Made by a program: the position numbers and the translations under genes. Positions 1-7,947 of a stretch of 8,488 bases of DNA are shown piece after piece. The notes beneath the pieces were generated by a model that searched no databases, was not told the DNA's origin, and worked only from the letters and a program-made list of their open reading frames with translations. The stretch lies in assembly GCA_029937205.1 (NCBI GenBank), contig JAPYQV010000098.1:1-8488 (forward strand). Reading direction: 5' to 3'. The DNA is from Alphaproteobacteria bacterium. GTDB lineage: Bacteria; Pseudomonadota; Alphaproteobacteria; UBA828. Positions within the stretch are counted from its first letter, which is position 1; each line of letters starts with the position of its first letter.

Positions 1-2
1 GC

Positions 3-1259
3 TCAGGGGCAACTCGGCGTATTCGGGCCTGGGGCGCCGAGGGCGAGGTAGCGCTCGCGTCCCATTCCCAGCGTTTGATCTACCTGCGTGGCGACATAGG
101 CCACCTCATTGCGCAGCCTGTCGTCATCTCCAAGGGCGACTTTGATAACGTAATTATTGGCGATCGCCTGGCGGTTTTCATCGAGTGAGACTCGGCCCGC
201 AGGTGTGTCGAACTGAAGTTCCGTCAAAGCCCGGCGAAATTCCGCTTGGCCATTGCCAAGTTCGCCGTCCACTTCTTCCAGCGCCAGCAAGGCGGCCTTG
301 GTATTTACATAGTAATCCACCGTAAATATTGACGGTACGGGAGGGGCGGACGGGTGGTGTTTCCGATAGTCGGCGACAAAACTTTGCCAATCCCTCCCTT
401 GATCGTCATCGGCAAGCGGAGAGGCGGAAATCGAGCCGGGAAGATAGGTGTGGTACAGCGAGTTGGAGCTGAGCAGGACTGGATCGAACGTCACGGAACC
501 GCCGATGATCGGCAGTTGTCCGCCGTCTTTCCAATATTGCTCGAGAAAATTGGCGGTGTTGCTGCCGTCGAGCGCGATGAAAATGGCGTCCGCCTGAAGG
601 GTGTGTAATTTTGCCGTGACAGCAGCGTAAGGCTTATCACTGAGAGGCAGCCAAATCTGCTCCGCAACGCGACCGCCGAGGCTGCAGAATTCGACCAGAA
701 ACCCCATCACCTGGGTGTAGGGAAAAGAATAATTTTCCGCCAAGGTGACGACGCGGCGGTAGCCCTTGTCGAAATAGGAATACCTGCCCAGGCCGGCCAT
801 CCACTGCGCCGCGTCCGTGGTAAATCGGAAGAAATTGGCCGCCGGGTCAAGAAATGTTAGATCGCGGGCGGCGGAGGCGCCATTTAGGAAAGTAATCTCC
901 GGCATGGTTTTGGCGTATTCCTTGAGGGCAAGTCCTTCGCCGCCGCTCAACGGGCCAACGATGATATCCGCGCCATGTTGCGAAATTAGGTCTTGGGCTC
1001 GCGCGGCGATGAGGGTGGATGTTTCATCGCCCACTTCAAAGATCAATTCCACATTCTTGCCGCCGGCGCGCCCTTCGAATTCATGGAGCGCCAATTCAAC
1101 GCCGCGCTTCGCTTCCAAGCCATATTCCGCATAAGGCCCGGTCATGGCCGCCATGATGCCGATGCGTATATTCTCTTCCGCCCGCGCGGCATCCCGCGCG
1201 AATAGCGTGATCAGGCATATACACGTGAACAGCAGGGAAATACGGAATAAAAAATTCAT
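3..1259 (-). CDS. ABC transporter substrate-binding protein, branched-chain amino acid/amide type (Peripla_BP_6-like)
   Basis: A complete 418-aa periplasmic solute-binding protein that would capture a small molecule and deliver it to an ABC importer. Residues 1-27 form a Sec signal peptide: Arg6, a hydrophobic core, then a signal peptidase I site after Ala25-Arg26-Ala27. Cys13 and Cys15 lie in the hydrophobic core without a lipobox, so a lipoprotein is unlikely. The mature part opens with the type-1 periplasmic fold (IRIGIMAAMTGPYAEYG, residues 31-47). It is followed by the usual 'GDETSTLIAARAQDLI' segment (77-92) and 'ADIIVGPLSGG' (97-107), as in LivJ/LivK and amide-binding relatives. The length is normal for the family. 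The ligand cannot be predicted. No permease or ATPase gene is visible; they could lie beyond the left edge, downstream of this gene. It is transcribed divergently from the hydantoinase-like operon, which suggests but does not prove a shared substrate. No good Shine-Dalgarno precedes the ATG. Confidence 0.93.
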   Translation of the reverse strand: MNFLFRISLLFTCICLITLFARDAARAEENIRIGIMAAMTGPYAEYGLEAKRGVELALHEFEGRAGGKNVELIFEVGDETSTLIAARAQDLISQHGADIIVGPLSGGEGLALKEYAKTMPEITFLNGASAARDLTFLDPAANFFRFTTDAAQWMAGLGRYSYFDKGYRRVVTLAENYSFPYTQVMGFLVEFCSLGGRVAEQIWLPLSDKPYAAVTAKLHTLQADAIFIALDGSNTANFLEQYWKDGGQLPIIGGSVTFDPVLLSSNSLYHTYLPGSISASPLADDDQGRDWQSFVADYRKHHPSAPPVPSIFTVDYYVNTKAALLALEEVDGELGNGQAEFRRALTELQFDTPAGRVSLDENRQAIANNYVIKVALGDDDRLRNEVAYVATQVDQTLGMGRERYLALGAPGPNTPSCP

Positions 1260-1420
1260 ATGATTTTAGAGAGCGATGGAAGGGCAATGTACGAATCAAG
1301 TGGGGAAACAGTAACAACGAGGCCCGCACTTGCGCAATGCGAATTGAGATTCGATGAACGGATGATCCGGGATATAGTTCCCTGCTATGTTCCAACGCAA
1401 ATTAGTGAGCCTTGGGTCGT
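1260..1420. promoter_or_regulatory. Divergent intergenic region between the binding-protein gene and the hydantoinase-like operon
   Basis: This 161-bp gap separates two divergent start codons, so it should hold both promoters. For the plus-strand operon, TATAGT at 1373-1378 is a possible -10 box, but no good -35 box lies 16-18 bp upstream. TTGAGA at 1344-1349 resembles a -35 box but is 23 bp away, which is too far. TTGCGCAA at 1330-1337 is a perfect 8-bp palindrome. CAAGTG (1297-1302) and CACTTG (1327-1332) form a short inverted repeat. Either could belong to an operator, but both are short enough to be chance. No regulator gene is present in the window. Confidence 0.35.
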
Positions 1421-4400
1421 ATGAATTATAGAATAGCCGTCGATACGGGCGGCACATTCACGGACATCGTGGTCGCAAACCAGGAAGGCGCACTCACGGT
1501 TGGCAAGGCGCCGAGCACGCCGGATCGAAGCTCGGGCGGCGTCATTGAGGGCCTGAGAGATGCGGCGCGAATTATGTCGATAGAGCTGGCGGAGCTCATC
1601 GCCGACACCGACGTGCTCATTTACGGCACAACCTGGGCCACCAACGCCATTATCACCGGCAGTACCGCGAAAACAGCCATTCTGTTGACCGAGGGATTTC
1701 CGGATATTCTTGTCTACCGCCAGGGTGGAAAACTGCATCCGTTCGAGATGCAAATTGACCCGCTCAAACCCTATGTTCCGCGCCGGCTCACAGTCGAAGT
1801 GCCGGAGCGTGTCAATGCCGAGGGTGGTATTGAGCGCGCACTCGATGAGGGAGCCGTGCGGGATGAGCTGCAGCGCCTGGCGAAGCAGCAGATTGAGGCC
1901 GTCGCGGTTTGCTTGCTTTGGTCGATCAAGAACTCGGCGCATGAAGTGCGCATCGGCGAATTGATAGAAGAGATCATGCCGGGCATTCCGTACACGCTAT
2001 CGCATCAACTCAATCCAATATTGCGCGAATATCCGCGCGCGTCCTCGACCGCCATCGACGCTTCGCTCAAACCGCGCATGCAGCGCCATTTGGACGAATT
2101 GCAGGCGGATCTTGCCGATATCGGCTTCACCGGCGAACTTCTTGTCAGCACCGTATCTGGCGGTGTGATGCATGTGGAGGATGTTGCCGGTCGGCCGATT
2201 TACATGGTCAAGTCTGGCCCGGCCATGGCGCCCCGCGCCGGACACGCTTACGCCGAGGCGGAATCGTTCAACCAAGATGTTCTCGTCGTCGATACCGGCG
2301 GTACAACGTTCGATGTCAGCCTGGTGCGGAATGGCGAAGTCAAATTCACCCGTGAGACATGGCTGGGGCCAATGTTTTTCGGCCATAATCTCGGGCTTTC
2401 CTCCGTCGATGTCCGCAGCGTCGGCGCCGGCGGCGGATCCATCGCCTGGATCGATTCGGGCGGCTTACTGCGAGTGGGTCCTGGGAGTGCCGGGGCAATG
2501 CCCGGGCCGGCCTGTTATGGCCGCGGCGGGGCGGAGCCGACCGTTACCGATGCGGCGGTTGTGCTCGGCTACATTGATCCGGCGCATTTTCTCGGCGGAC
2601 GCATGCTGCTTGATGTCGCAGCTGCGCGACACGTCGTGGAGAAGATTGCGGCAGAACTCGGCTTAGCGCTCGACGAAACGGCATTCTCCATCATCCGTAT
2701 TGCCAGTGAATCCATGATCAAGGCAATCGAGGAAATCACCGTCAATGAAGGCGTAAACCCGCGCGAAAGTATCTTGGTGGCAGGCGGCGGTGCGGCCGGC
2801 CTGAATATTCTGCCGATTGCCGATGCGCTTGGCTGCCGTCAGGTGCTGTTGCCCAAAACGGCGGGCGCGCTCAGTGCCTGCGGCGCGCAGTATTCGGATG
2901 TGGTGGCGGAATTCAGCGCCAGCCAGTATGTGCGTACGGATCATTGGGATAACGCGCTGGTTGAGGAAACCATTGCCGATCTTGATCGCCAAATGGAGGC
3001 CTTCGCTGCCAGCCTTCGCGGGCGCGGCATCGAGCAATTCGACAAGCAGTATTTCGTTGACGCCCGCTATCTCAATCAGCAATGGGAAACGGAAATAGAA
3101 CTGGCAAACCCGAGCTTCAGCGAAGCCGGAGTTGTTGTGGCGTTGATTGAGAATTTTCACCAGGTGCATGAGCGCCTCTATGGCGTGAAGGAAGATGGCG
3201 GCATGCTCGAATGCCTGCATTGGAAGGGCCGCCTGACGGCGCGTCTAGATCGGCCTTCGCCGCAAACCGCCGTCGCTGGTGGCACCAGCAGGACGAGGCC
3301 AGCGCGCACGGTGCAGGCATATTTCGGCGAGCACGGCCGCTTGGAAACAGCGGTCTATTCCGGCGCGCATTTGGCGCCCGGTTCGGAACTGAGTGGCCCC
3401 GCCATTATCGAGGAACCGACGACCACAATTGTCGTCTATCCGGGAATGACGGCCCGGGTGAGCGCCGCCGGCAACTACATCCTGGATACGGCGCCTGACA
3501 CGAAACCGCAGCCGACCGATGACGGCGCCGCGATTGATTCTGTCGACCTGGCGATCATGGCCAACCGTGTGGACGCCATCCTGCGCGAGATGCAGGGCGT
3601 CGTGATGCGCACCGCGCGCTCGGCCGTGATCGGCCAGTCGCGCGATTTCTCGTGCTCCATTGTCACAGCGGAGAATGAGCTCCTGGCCACGGCGGAGGGC
3701 ATCCCGGCACATATCTTCGGCTCGCACCTGCAGACCGCCTCAATGGCGCGCGAGCACCCGGACTACCGCGAAGGCGATGCCTACCTCCACAATGATCCCT
3801 ATGACGGTAACAGCCATGCGGCGGACTGGTCGATCATGGTGCCGGTGTTCTGTGATGGTGTGCATCTCTTTACCGTAACGGTGAAGGGCCATCAGGCGGA
3901 TTGCGGCGACAGCATTCCGACCACCTATACGCCGAGAGCGCGCGACGTCTATGAGGAAGGCGCATTGATCTTCCCCTGCGTGCGAATTCAGCGCGACGGC
4001 ATGGACAATGAAGACATCATCCGCGTGTGCCGCCGGCGCATCCGTGTGCCCGATCAGTGGTATGGCGACTATCTTTCACAATTGGGCGCGGCCCGAATTG
4101 GCGAGCGGCGGCTCAAGGAATTCGTCGAGAAATACGGCATGGCCCGGGTCCGGCAATTCGTCGTCGATTGGTTCGACTATGCTGAGAAACGCGCTCTGCA
4201 CGCTATTCGAAGGCTTCCCAATGCAACAATTATTAACAAAGGGACGCACGATCCCATAGAGCCGTTCCTGCCTGATGGTGTGGAGATCACCGTCAAAGTG
4301 GATATCGACCCGGACGCTGGCATGGTGACAGTGGATCTTCGTGACAATCCGGATTGCATCGATGCCGGTCTCAATCTCACCGAGGCCTGTGCCAGCGCCA

Positions 4401-5305
4401 ATGCGATCCAAGGCGTGTTCGAGAATTTGGAGCCCGACCTACCGGCCAACGCCGGCAGTTTTCGCCGCATGAATATTCTCTTGCGCGAGAATTGCGTTGT
4501 TGGCATTCCACGCTTTCCCCATTGCTGCTCTCTCGCCACCACCAGTATTGCGGATGTGGTGGTGAACCTCACCCAGTCGGCGTTTACCCAACTGGGTGAC
4601 GGCTATGGCATGTCGCAGGGCAATCTATGTTTTGCCGCCGGCATGGGTGTCATTTCTGGTACCGATTGGCGCCGTGGCGGGGAGGCGTATATCAACCAGG
4701 TTTACATCATGGGCGGCGGCGGTCCGGCGCAACCGGCCAATGACGGCATGATCTATCTACTCACGCCGGGCGGCGCGGGATTGCTGCACCGCGACAGTAT
4801 CGAGTTCGATGAACAACGCTTTCCCGTGCTGGTGCGATCTCAGCGCCTGCTGCCCGATTCAGGTGGCGCCGGACGGCAACGTGGCGGGCCAGCGACGGAG
4901 GTCGTCTTCGGCCCGCGCCATGACCCGATGACGATCAGTATCATGGGCGGCGGCGCGATTTATCCGCCACGCGGCGTGCTCGGCGGTAGCGATGCCAACA
5001 ATTCCTATCATGGCCATATCAAGACCGATGGCTCGGAAGAATCTCAGCCCAATGGCGTCATGTTGACGCTCGGGGCCGGCGAGTTTGTGCGCTCCATCGA
5101 TAATGGCGGCAGCGGCTACGGCGATTCGCTGCTGCGTCGCGCCGAGGCGGTATTGGAGGACGTGGTTGAGAAATTTGTCACACGCGAGACAGCCGAGGCG
5201 GTTTACGGCGTTGTGTTGTCCGGCGACGCCGCCGATGGCACGCTTGCGATTGACGCTGAAGCGAGCGCGGCACGGCGGGCCGGGATGCGGGAAGGCGCGG
5301 TATGA
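1421..5305 (+). CDS. Fused HyuA-HyuB protein, hydantoinase/oxoprolinase/acetone-carboxylase superfamily
   Basis: A 1294-aa cytoplasmic enzyme carrying both subunit types of the hydantoinase superfamily in one chain. The HyuA half (about 1-690) has the actin-like ATPase motifs: DTGGTFTD (residues 8-15), DTGGTTFD from Asp291, the 'SVGAGGGSIAWID' block, the PGPACYGRGG segment, and the adenosine motif AGGGAAGLNILPIADALG from residue 454. The HyuB half begins near residue 706 (DSVDLAIMANRVDAILREMQ). It contains HNDPYDGNSHAADW (790-803), a GHQADCGDS block and a C-terminal 'GGSGYGD' block. Family members use ATP to open cyclic amides (5-oxoproline, N-methylhydantoin) or to carboxylate ketones. The fused form matches 5-oxoprolinase in length, but HyuB shows GNSHAADW where the canonical pattern is GGTHLPD, and HQADCGD where HHADIGG is usual, so the substrate is left open. 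ATG 1421 is preferred, since it has AGTGAG at 1404-1409 upstream. An in-frame TTG at 1412 would add three residues. The stop overlaps the next start. Confidence 0.93.
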   Translation: MNYRIAVDTGGTFTDIVVANQEGALTVGKAPSTPDRSSGGVIEGLRDAARIMSIELAELIADTDVLIYGTTWATNAIITGSTAKTAILLTEGFPDILVYRQGGKLHPFEMQIDPLKPYVPRRLTVEVPERVNAEGGIERALDEGAVRDELQRLAKQQIEAVAVCLLWSIKNSAHEVRIGELIEEIMPGIPYTLSHQLNPILREYPRASSTAIDASLKPRMQRHLDELQADLADIGFTGELLVSTVSGGVMHVEDVAGRPIYMVKSGPAMAPRAGHAYAEAESFNQDVLVVDTGGTTFDVSLVRNGEVKFTRETWLGPMFFGHNLGLSSVDVRSVGAGGGSIAWIDSGGLLRVGPGSAGAMPGPACYGRGGAEPTVTDAAVVLGYIDPAHFLGGRMLLDVAAARHVVEKIAAELGLALDETAFSIIRIASESMIKAIEEITVNEGVNPRESILVAGGGAAGLNILPIADALGCRQVLLPKTAGALSACGAQYSDVVAEFSASQYVRTDHWDNALVEETIADLDRQMEAFAASLRGRGIEQFDKQYFVDARYLNQQWETEIELANPSFSEAGVVVALIENFHQVHERLYGVKEDGGMLECLHWKGRLTARLDRPSPQTAVAGGTSRTRPARTVQAYFGEHGRLETAVYSGAHLAPGSELSGPAIIEEPTTTIVVYPGMTARVSAAGNYILDTAPDTKPQPTDDGAAIDSVDLAIMANRVDAILREMQGVVMRTARSAVIGQSRDFSCSIVTAENELLATAEGIPAHIFGSHLQTASMAREHPDYREGDAYLHNDPYDGNSHAADWSIMVPVFCDGVHLFTVTVKGHQADCGDSIPTTYTPRARDVYEEGALIFPCVRIQRDGMDNEDIIRVCRRRIRVPDQWYGDYLSQLGAARIGERRLKEFVEKYGMARVRQFVVDWFDYAEKRALHAIRRLPNATIINKGTHDPIEPFLPDGVEITVKVDIDPDAGMVTVDLRDNPDCIDAGLNLTEACASANAIQGVFENLEPDLPANAGSFRRMNILLRENCVVGIPRFPHCCSLATTSIADVVVNLTQSAFTQLGDGYGMSQGNLCFAAGMGVISGTDWRRGGEAYINQVYIMGGGGPAQPANDGMIYLLTPGGAGLLHRDSIEFDEQRFPVLVRSQRLLPDSGGAGRQRGGPATEVVFGPRHDPMTISIMGGGAIYPPRGVLGGSDANNSYHGHIKTDGSEESQPNGVMLTLGAGEFVRSIDNGGSGYGDSLLRRAEAVLEDVVEKFVTRETAEAVYGVVLSGDAADGTLAIDAEASAARRAGMREGAV

Positions 5306-6651
5306 ATCTTCATCGAATGCTTGGGCGCCGGGCGGAAGAGGGTCGCCCGGTGCGTATCGGCATCATCGGAGCGGGCAAATTTGCGACCATGTTTTTGGCC
5401 CAGGCGCGTCATACGCCTGGCATGCATGTGATGGCGATTGCCGATCTGGATGTGGAGCGTGGCCGCAATGCTTTGGCCGCTGCCGGTTGGCCGTCCAACA
5501 GCGCCGAAGCGCCAAGTTTTTCCGCTGCTCTCGAGAATGGCACCACGCACATTACCGAAGATGTCGCGGCGCTGATCGCGGCGGACGGTATGGAAGTGGT
5601 GGTCGATGCCACCGGAAATCCCATCGCTGGAATATCTCACGCCTTGGCCTGTATCGAACAGGGCCGCCATATCGTCATGGTCAATGTCGAGGCGGATGCG
5701 CTTGCCGGGCCGCTCCTGGCGCGCCGCGCCGAGGCGGCCGGGATTGTTTATAGCCTCGCTTACGGCGATCAACCGGCACTGATCGCCGAGCAAGTTGATT
5801 GGGCACGTACCGGCGGTTTCGAGGTTGTGGCGGCCGGTAAAGGTACCAAATATCTGCCTGGCTACCATCATGTGACGCCGGATGATGTCTGGTCCCATTA
5901 CGGCATCGACGCGGCGCATGCGGCGGCGCATGGACTGAATGCGCAAATGTTCAATTCCTTTCTCGACGGTACCAAATCGGCTATCGAAATGACGGCGGTG
6001 GCCAACGCAACCGGACTCACGCCCGCGCCGGACGGATTGCACTTTCCGCCCTGTGGTGTGACCGAGCTGGCCGAGAAACTTCGCCCGGCTGCGGAGGGCG
6101 GCCTGTTGCACCATAAGGGCCAGGTCGAAGTTATTTCATGCCTCGATGCGGAAGGCGGCGATGTGGAAGGCGATTTGCGTTGGGGCGTCTATGTGGTTTT
6201 TGAGGCACCGGGCGATTATGCCGCCACAAGTTTTCAGGAATACGGCATTAAGACCGATAGCAGCGGGCGTTATGCGGGAATGTACAAGCCCTTTCACTTG
6301 ATCGGCCTGGAACTCGGTATTTCCATCGCCAGTGCGGCATTGCGCGGCGAGCCGACCGGTGCGCCTGACGGCTTTCGCGGCGATGCGGTGGCGACCGCGA
6401 AACGCGGCATGAAAGCCGGTGATATGCTCGATGGCGAGGGCGGCTTTACGGTCTATGCGACGCTCATGCCGGCCGCAGCTAGTCTTGCTGCCGACGGTCT
6501 GCCGATCGGCCTGGCACATGGCGTAAGATTGATGCGCGATATTGCGCAAGATGAGAAAATCCGCTGGTCTGATGTCGATATTGATCTAACATCACAAGCA
6601 GTGAGAATACGCCGCGAGATGGAAACGCTTTTCACGCCGTTGGGCGGGTGA
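5302..6651 (+). CDS. NAD(P)-dependent oxidoreductase, homoserine-dehydrogenase-like with C-terminal SAF domain (COG4091 type)
   Basis: A 449-aa cytoplasmic dehydrogenase. The N-terminal Rossmann fold shows IGIIGAGKFA (residues 19-28) with the nucleotide-binding glycines. An acidic Asp48 sits at the end of the second strand (AIADLD), which usually favours NAD over NADP. The middle holds the family-typical 'GKGTKYLPGYHHVTPDDVWSHYG' region (given here as a pattern) and 'NSFLDGTKSAIEM'. The last about 80 residues (AKRGMKAGDMLDGEGGFTVY onward, then LPIGLAHGVRL) look like an SAF domain. This architecture is usually labelled 'predicted homoserine dehydrogenase with SAF domain'. The true substrate is not established, and homoserine is doubtful here because nothing around it concerns threonine or methionine synthesis. 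The start ATG overlaps the upstream stop as ATGA, with GGAAGG at 5290-5295 as ribosome site inside the upstream gene, so the two are probably translationally coupled. The length is normal. Confidence 0.92.
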   Translation: MNLHRMLGRRAEEGRPVRIGIIGAGKFATMFLAQARHTPGMHVMAIADLDVERGRNALAAAGWPSNSAEAPSFSAALENGTTHITEDVAALIAADGMEVVVDATGNPIAGISHALACIEQGRHIVMVNVEADALAGPLLARRAEAAGIVYSLAYGDQPALIAEQVDWARTGGFEVVAAGKGTKYLPGYHHVTPDDVWSHYGIDAAHAAAHGLNAQMFNSFLDGTKSAIEMTAVANATGLTPAPDGLHFPPCGVTELAEKLRPAAEGGLLHHKGQVEVISCLDAEGGDVEGDLRWGVYVVFEAPGDYAATSFQEYGIKTDSSGRYAGMYKPFHLIGLELGISIASAALRGEPTGAPDGFRGDAVATAKRGMKAGDMLDGEGGFTVYATLMPAAASLAADGLPIGLAHGVRLMRDIAQDEKIRWSDVDIDLTSQAVRIRREMETLFTPLGG

Positions 6652-6657
6652 GGCCGC

Positions 6658-6665
6658 AGGAGAAG
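6658..6665 (+). promoter_or_regulatory. Strong ribosome binding site deciding the PhyH-family start
   Basis: AGGAGAAG lies just after the stop of the oxidoreductase gene and 6 bp before ATG 6672. This supports ATG 6672 over the in-frame GTG at 6648. The GTG overlaps the upstream stop (GTGA) and would add eight residues unrelated to the family N-terminus. Confidence 0.75.
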
Positions 6666-6671
6666 CATAAA

Positions 6672-7499
6672 ATGCCGAAATTCTTGTCGGAAACACAGAT
6701 CGCGCAATATGAGCGAGACGGTTTTTACCATCCCTTGCGCGCCCTGGATGCGGGCGAAGTTACACGCTGCCGGCGGGATGTGGAGAAAGTGGAGCGTGAA
6801 AGTCTGGATGATATTGGCGGCGCATTTCGCCATAAACCGCACCTGTTGCTGAAGTCCCTGGACGCCGCCGTCCGTAACGAAAAGATACTTGATGCGGTAG
6901 AGGATCTCATCGGCCCCAATATATTTGTCTGGGCTTCGTTGTTTTTTACCAAGGATCTGGGCGATCCGCGCTTTGTCGGCTGGCACCAGGATTCAACCTA
7001 TTGGGGCCTCAGTGGGCCGGAAGTGATTAATGTGTGGCTCGCTTTGTCGCACGCCACCGTGGCATCGGGCGCCATGCGAATTCTTCCCGGATCGCACCTG
7101 CAGGGGCAGATGAGTCACCGCGAAACCTATAACAAGAAGAGTTTTCTAACTCGCGGCCAAGAAGTTGAAGCGGAAATTGATGAGGACGACGCGGTCGATA
7201 TTTTACTCGAACCCGGCGAGTTCTCGATCCATCATATACGCGCCATCCATGGCTCCGGCCCCAATAATGGTGATGATCGGCGCATGGGCTTCACCATCCG
7301 CTATATCCCAACCCACCTGCACCAAATCCATGGCCGGGACCGCGCCCTGTTGGTTCGAGGCAAGGATGAATTCGGCCATTTTGACCATGAAACATCGCCG
7401 GACGGCGACCTCTCAGAGCAAGCCATAGCGAATTATGTTTCTGCCAACGAGAGCCACAATGCCATACTCTACAAAGGCGCCGCTGAAAAAGGCGTTTAA
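6672..7499 (+). CDS. Phytanoyl-CoA dioxygenase (PhyH) family Fe(II)/2-oxoglutarate oxygenase
   Basis: A 275-aa non-haem iron oxygenase that would hydroxylate a small organic substrate using O2 and 2-oxoglutarate. The iron triad is visible: His105 and Asp107 in GWHQDSTYWGL, and the distal His193 in AIHGSGPN. Arg204, eleven residues after the distal His, is placed to bind 2-oxoglutarate, the same spacing as in human PhyH. The 'GAMRILPGSHLQG' stretch is the usual family core, and the N-terminus (FLSETQIAQYERDGFYHPL) matches typical PhyH openings. All catalytic residues are present and the length is normal, so the enzyme should be active. It is the last gene of the three-gene plus-strand cluster, 20 bp after the oxidoreductase, and it ends 13 bp before the convergent cytochrome gene. 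The substrate is unknown; ectoine hydroxylase is not indicated. No terminator hairpin with a T-tract is visible after it. Confidence 0.92.
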   Translation: MPKFLSETQIAQYERDGFYHPLRALDAGEVTRCRRDVEKVERESLDDIGGAFRHKPHLLLKSLDAAVRNEKILDAVEDLIGPNIFVWASLFFTKDLGDPRFVGWHQDSTYWGLSGPEVINVWLALSHATVASGAMRILPGSHLQGQMSHRETYNKKSFLTRGQEVEAEIDEDDAVDILLEPGEFSIHHIRAIHGSGPNNGDDRRMGFTIRYIPTHLHQIHGRDRALLVRGKDEFGHFDHETSPDGDLSEQAIANYVSANESHNAILYKGAAEKGV

Positions 7500-7512
7500 C
7501 ACCGGCCGCGCT

Positions 7513-7935
7513 TTACTTCACGGCATTGGCAACCGGTTTCACGGTACGCAAAAACGCCACCAGAGCCTCGATATCCGCCATATTCATGTTTGCATAAAAG
7601 CCGTATGGCATAATCGGATGCAATTTTCCGCCGTCGGGGCGCACCCCTTTCGTCAGAGCGGTCACGATTTCCGCATCTGTCCAGGCGCCGATGCCGGTTT
7701 CCTTATCCTGCGTGATATTGGCGGTAATTAAAATCATATCCGGGCCGAGGGGGAGATGTAGGCCACCCGCATAGGCTCTGTTTTCGAAGTCGGAGCGGCC
7801 CTGTTCCATCGGTGTGTGGCATTCGACGCAATGGCCAAGCGGTCCGGCGAGGTAGCCGCCATAGACCACCGGATCAGCATTCGAAACATCGGCGACGCTG
7901 CCGACCGGCGGCCCCCAGGCCGGTGGCAACGGCAT
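7513..7935 (-). CDS. Open C-terminal segment of the broken diheme cytochrome c (second haem domain)
   Basis: This 140-aa stretch starts at ATG 7935, 12 bp after the TAA that ends the first segment and in the same frame. It opens with the linker PLPPAWGPPVG, then carries a second cytochrome c domain with CVECH, GIGAWTDAEIVTAL and PIMPYGFY (likely axial Met). It has no signal peptide. Made alone it would stay in the cytoplasm and would not be expected to receive covalent haem. Reinitiation after the nearby TAA is possible but would not solve export. It ends 13 bp from the convergent oxygenase gene. Confidence 0.45.
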   Translation of the reverse strand: MPLPPAWGPPVGSVADVSNADPVVYGGYLAGPLGHCVECHTPMEQGRSDFENRAYAGGLHLPLGPDMILITANITQDKETGIGAWTDAEIVTALTKGVRPDGGKLHPIMPYGFYANMNMADIEALVAFLRTVKPVANAVK

Positions 7936-7947
7936 ACGATATTCCGA

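Noticed and set aside
3..1259. Lipoprotein signal in the binding protein because of Cys13/Cys15
   Set aside because: The residues before each Cys do not form a lipobox, and a good signal peptidase I site (ARA, 25-27) follows.
2663..3220. 185-aa minus-strand open frame inside HyuAB
   Set aside because: Fully antisense to conserved HyuA coding sequence, with no family resemblance and no ribosome site noted.
1421..5305. Calling the fused protein 5-oxoprolinase (OplAH)
   Set aside because: The length and fusion fit, but the HyuB motifs differ from the 5-oxoprolinase pattern, so only the superfamily is claimed.
5085..5753. 222-aa plus-strand open frame across the HyuAB/oxidoreductase junction
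   Set aside because: It is out of frame with both real genes, has Cys/Arg/Gly-rich composition and no family features; a shadow of GC-rich coding DNA.
5203..6114. 303-aa open frame on the minus strand across the end of HyuAB and the start of the oxidoreductase
   Set aside because: It lies antisense to two well-supported genes, is rich in Arg/His/Gly as expected of a shadow frame, and shows no recognisable domain.
6672..7499. Ectoine hydroxylase (EctD) identity for the PhyH-family protein
   Set aside because: The iron-site context GWHQDSTYWGL and the neighbours do not match ectoine hydroxylase, and no ectoine genes are present.
7485..7545. Possible terminator hairpin between the convergent oxygenase and cytochrome genes
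   Set aside because: Only short 4-bp GC stems with long loops are present and no T-tract follows on either strand.
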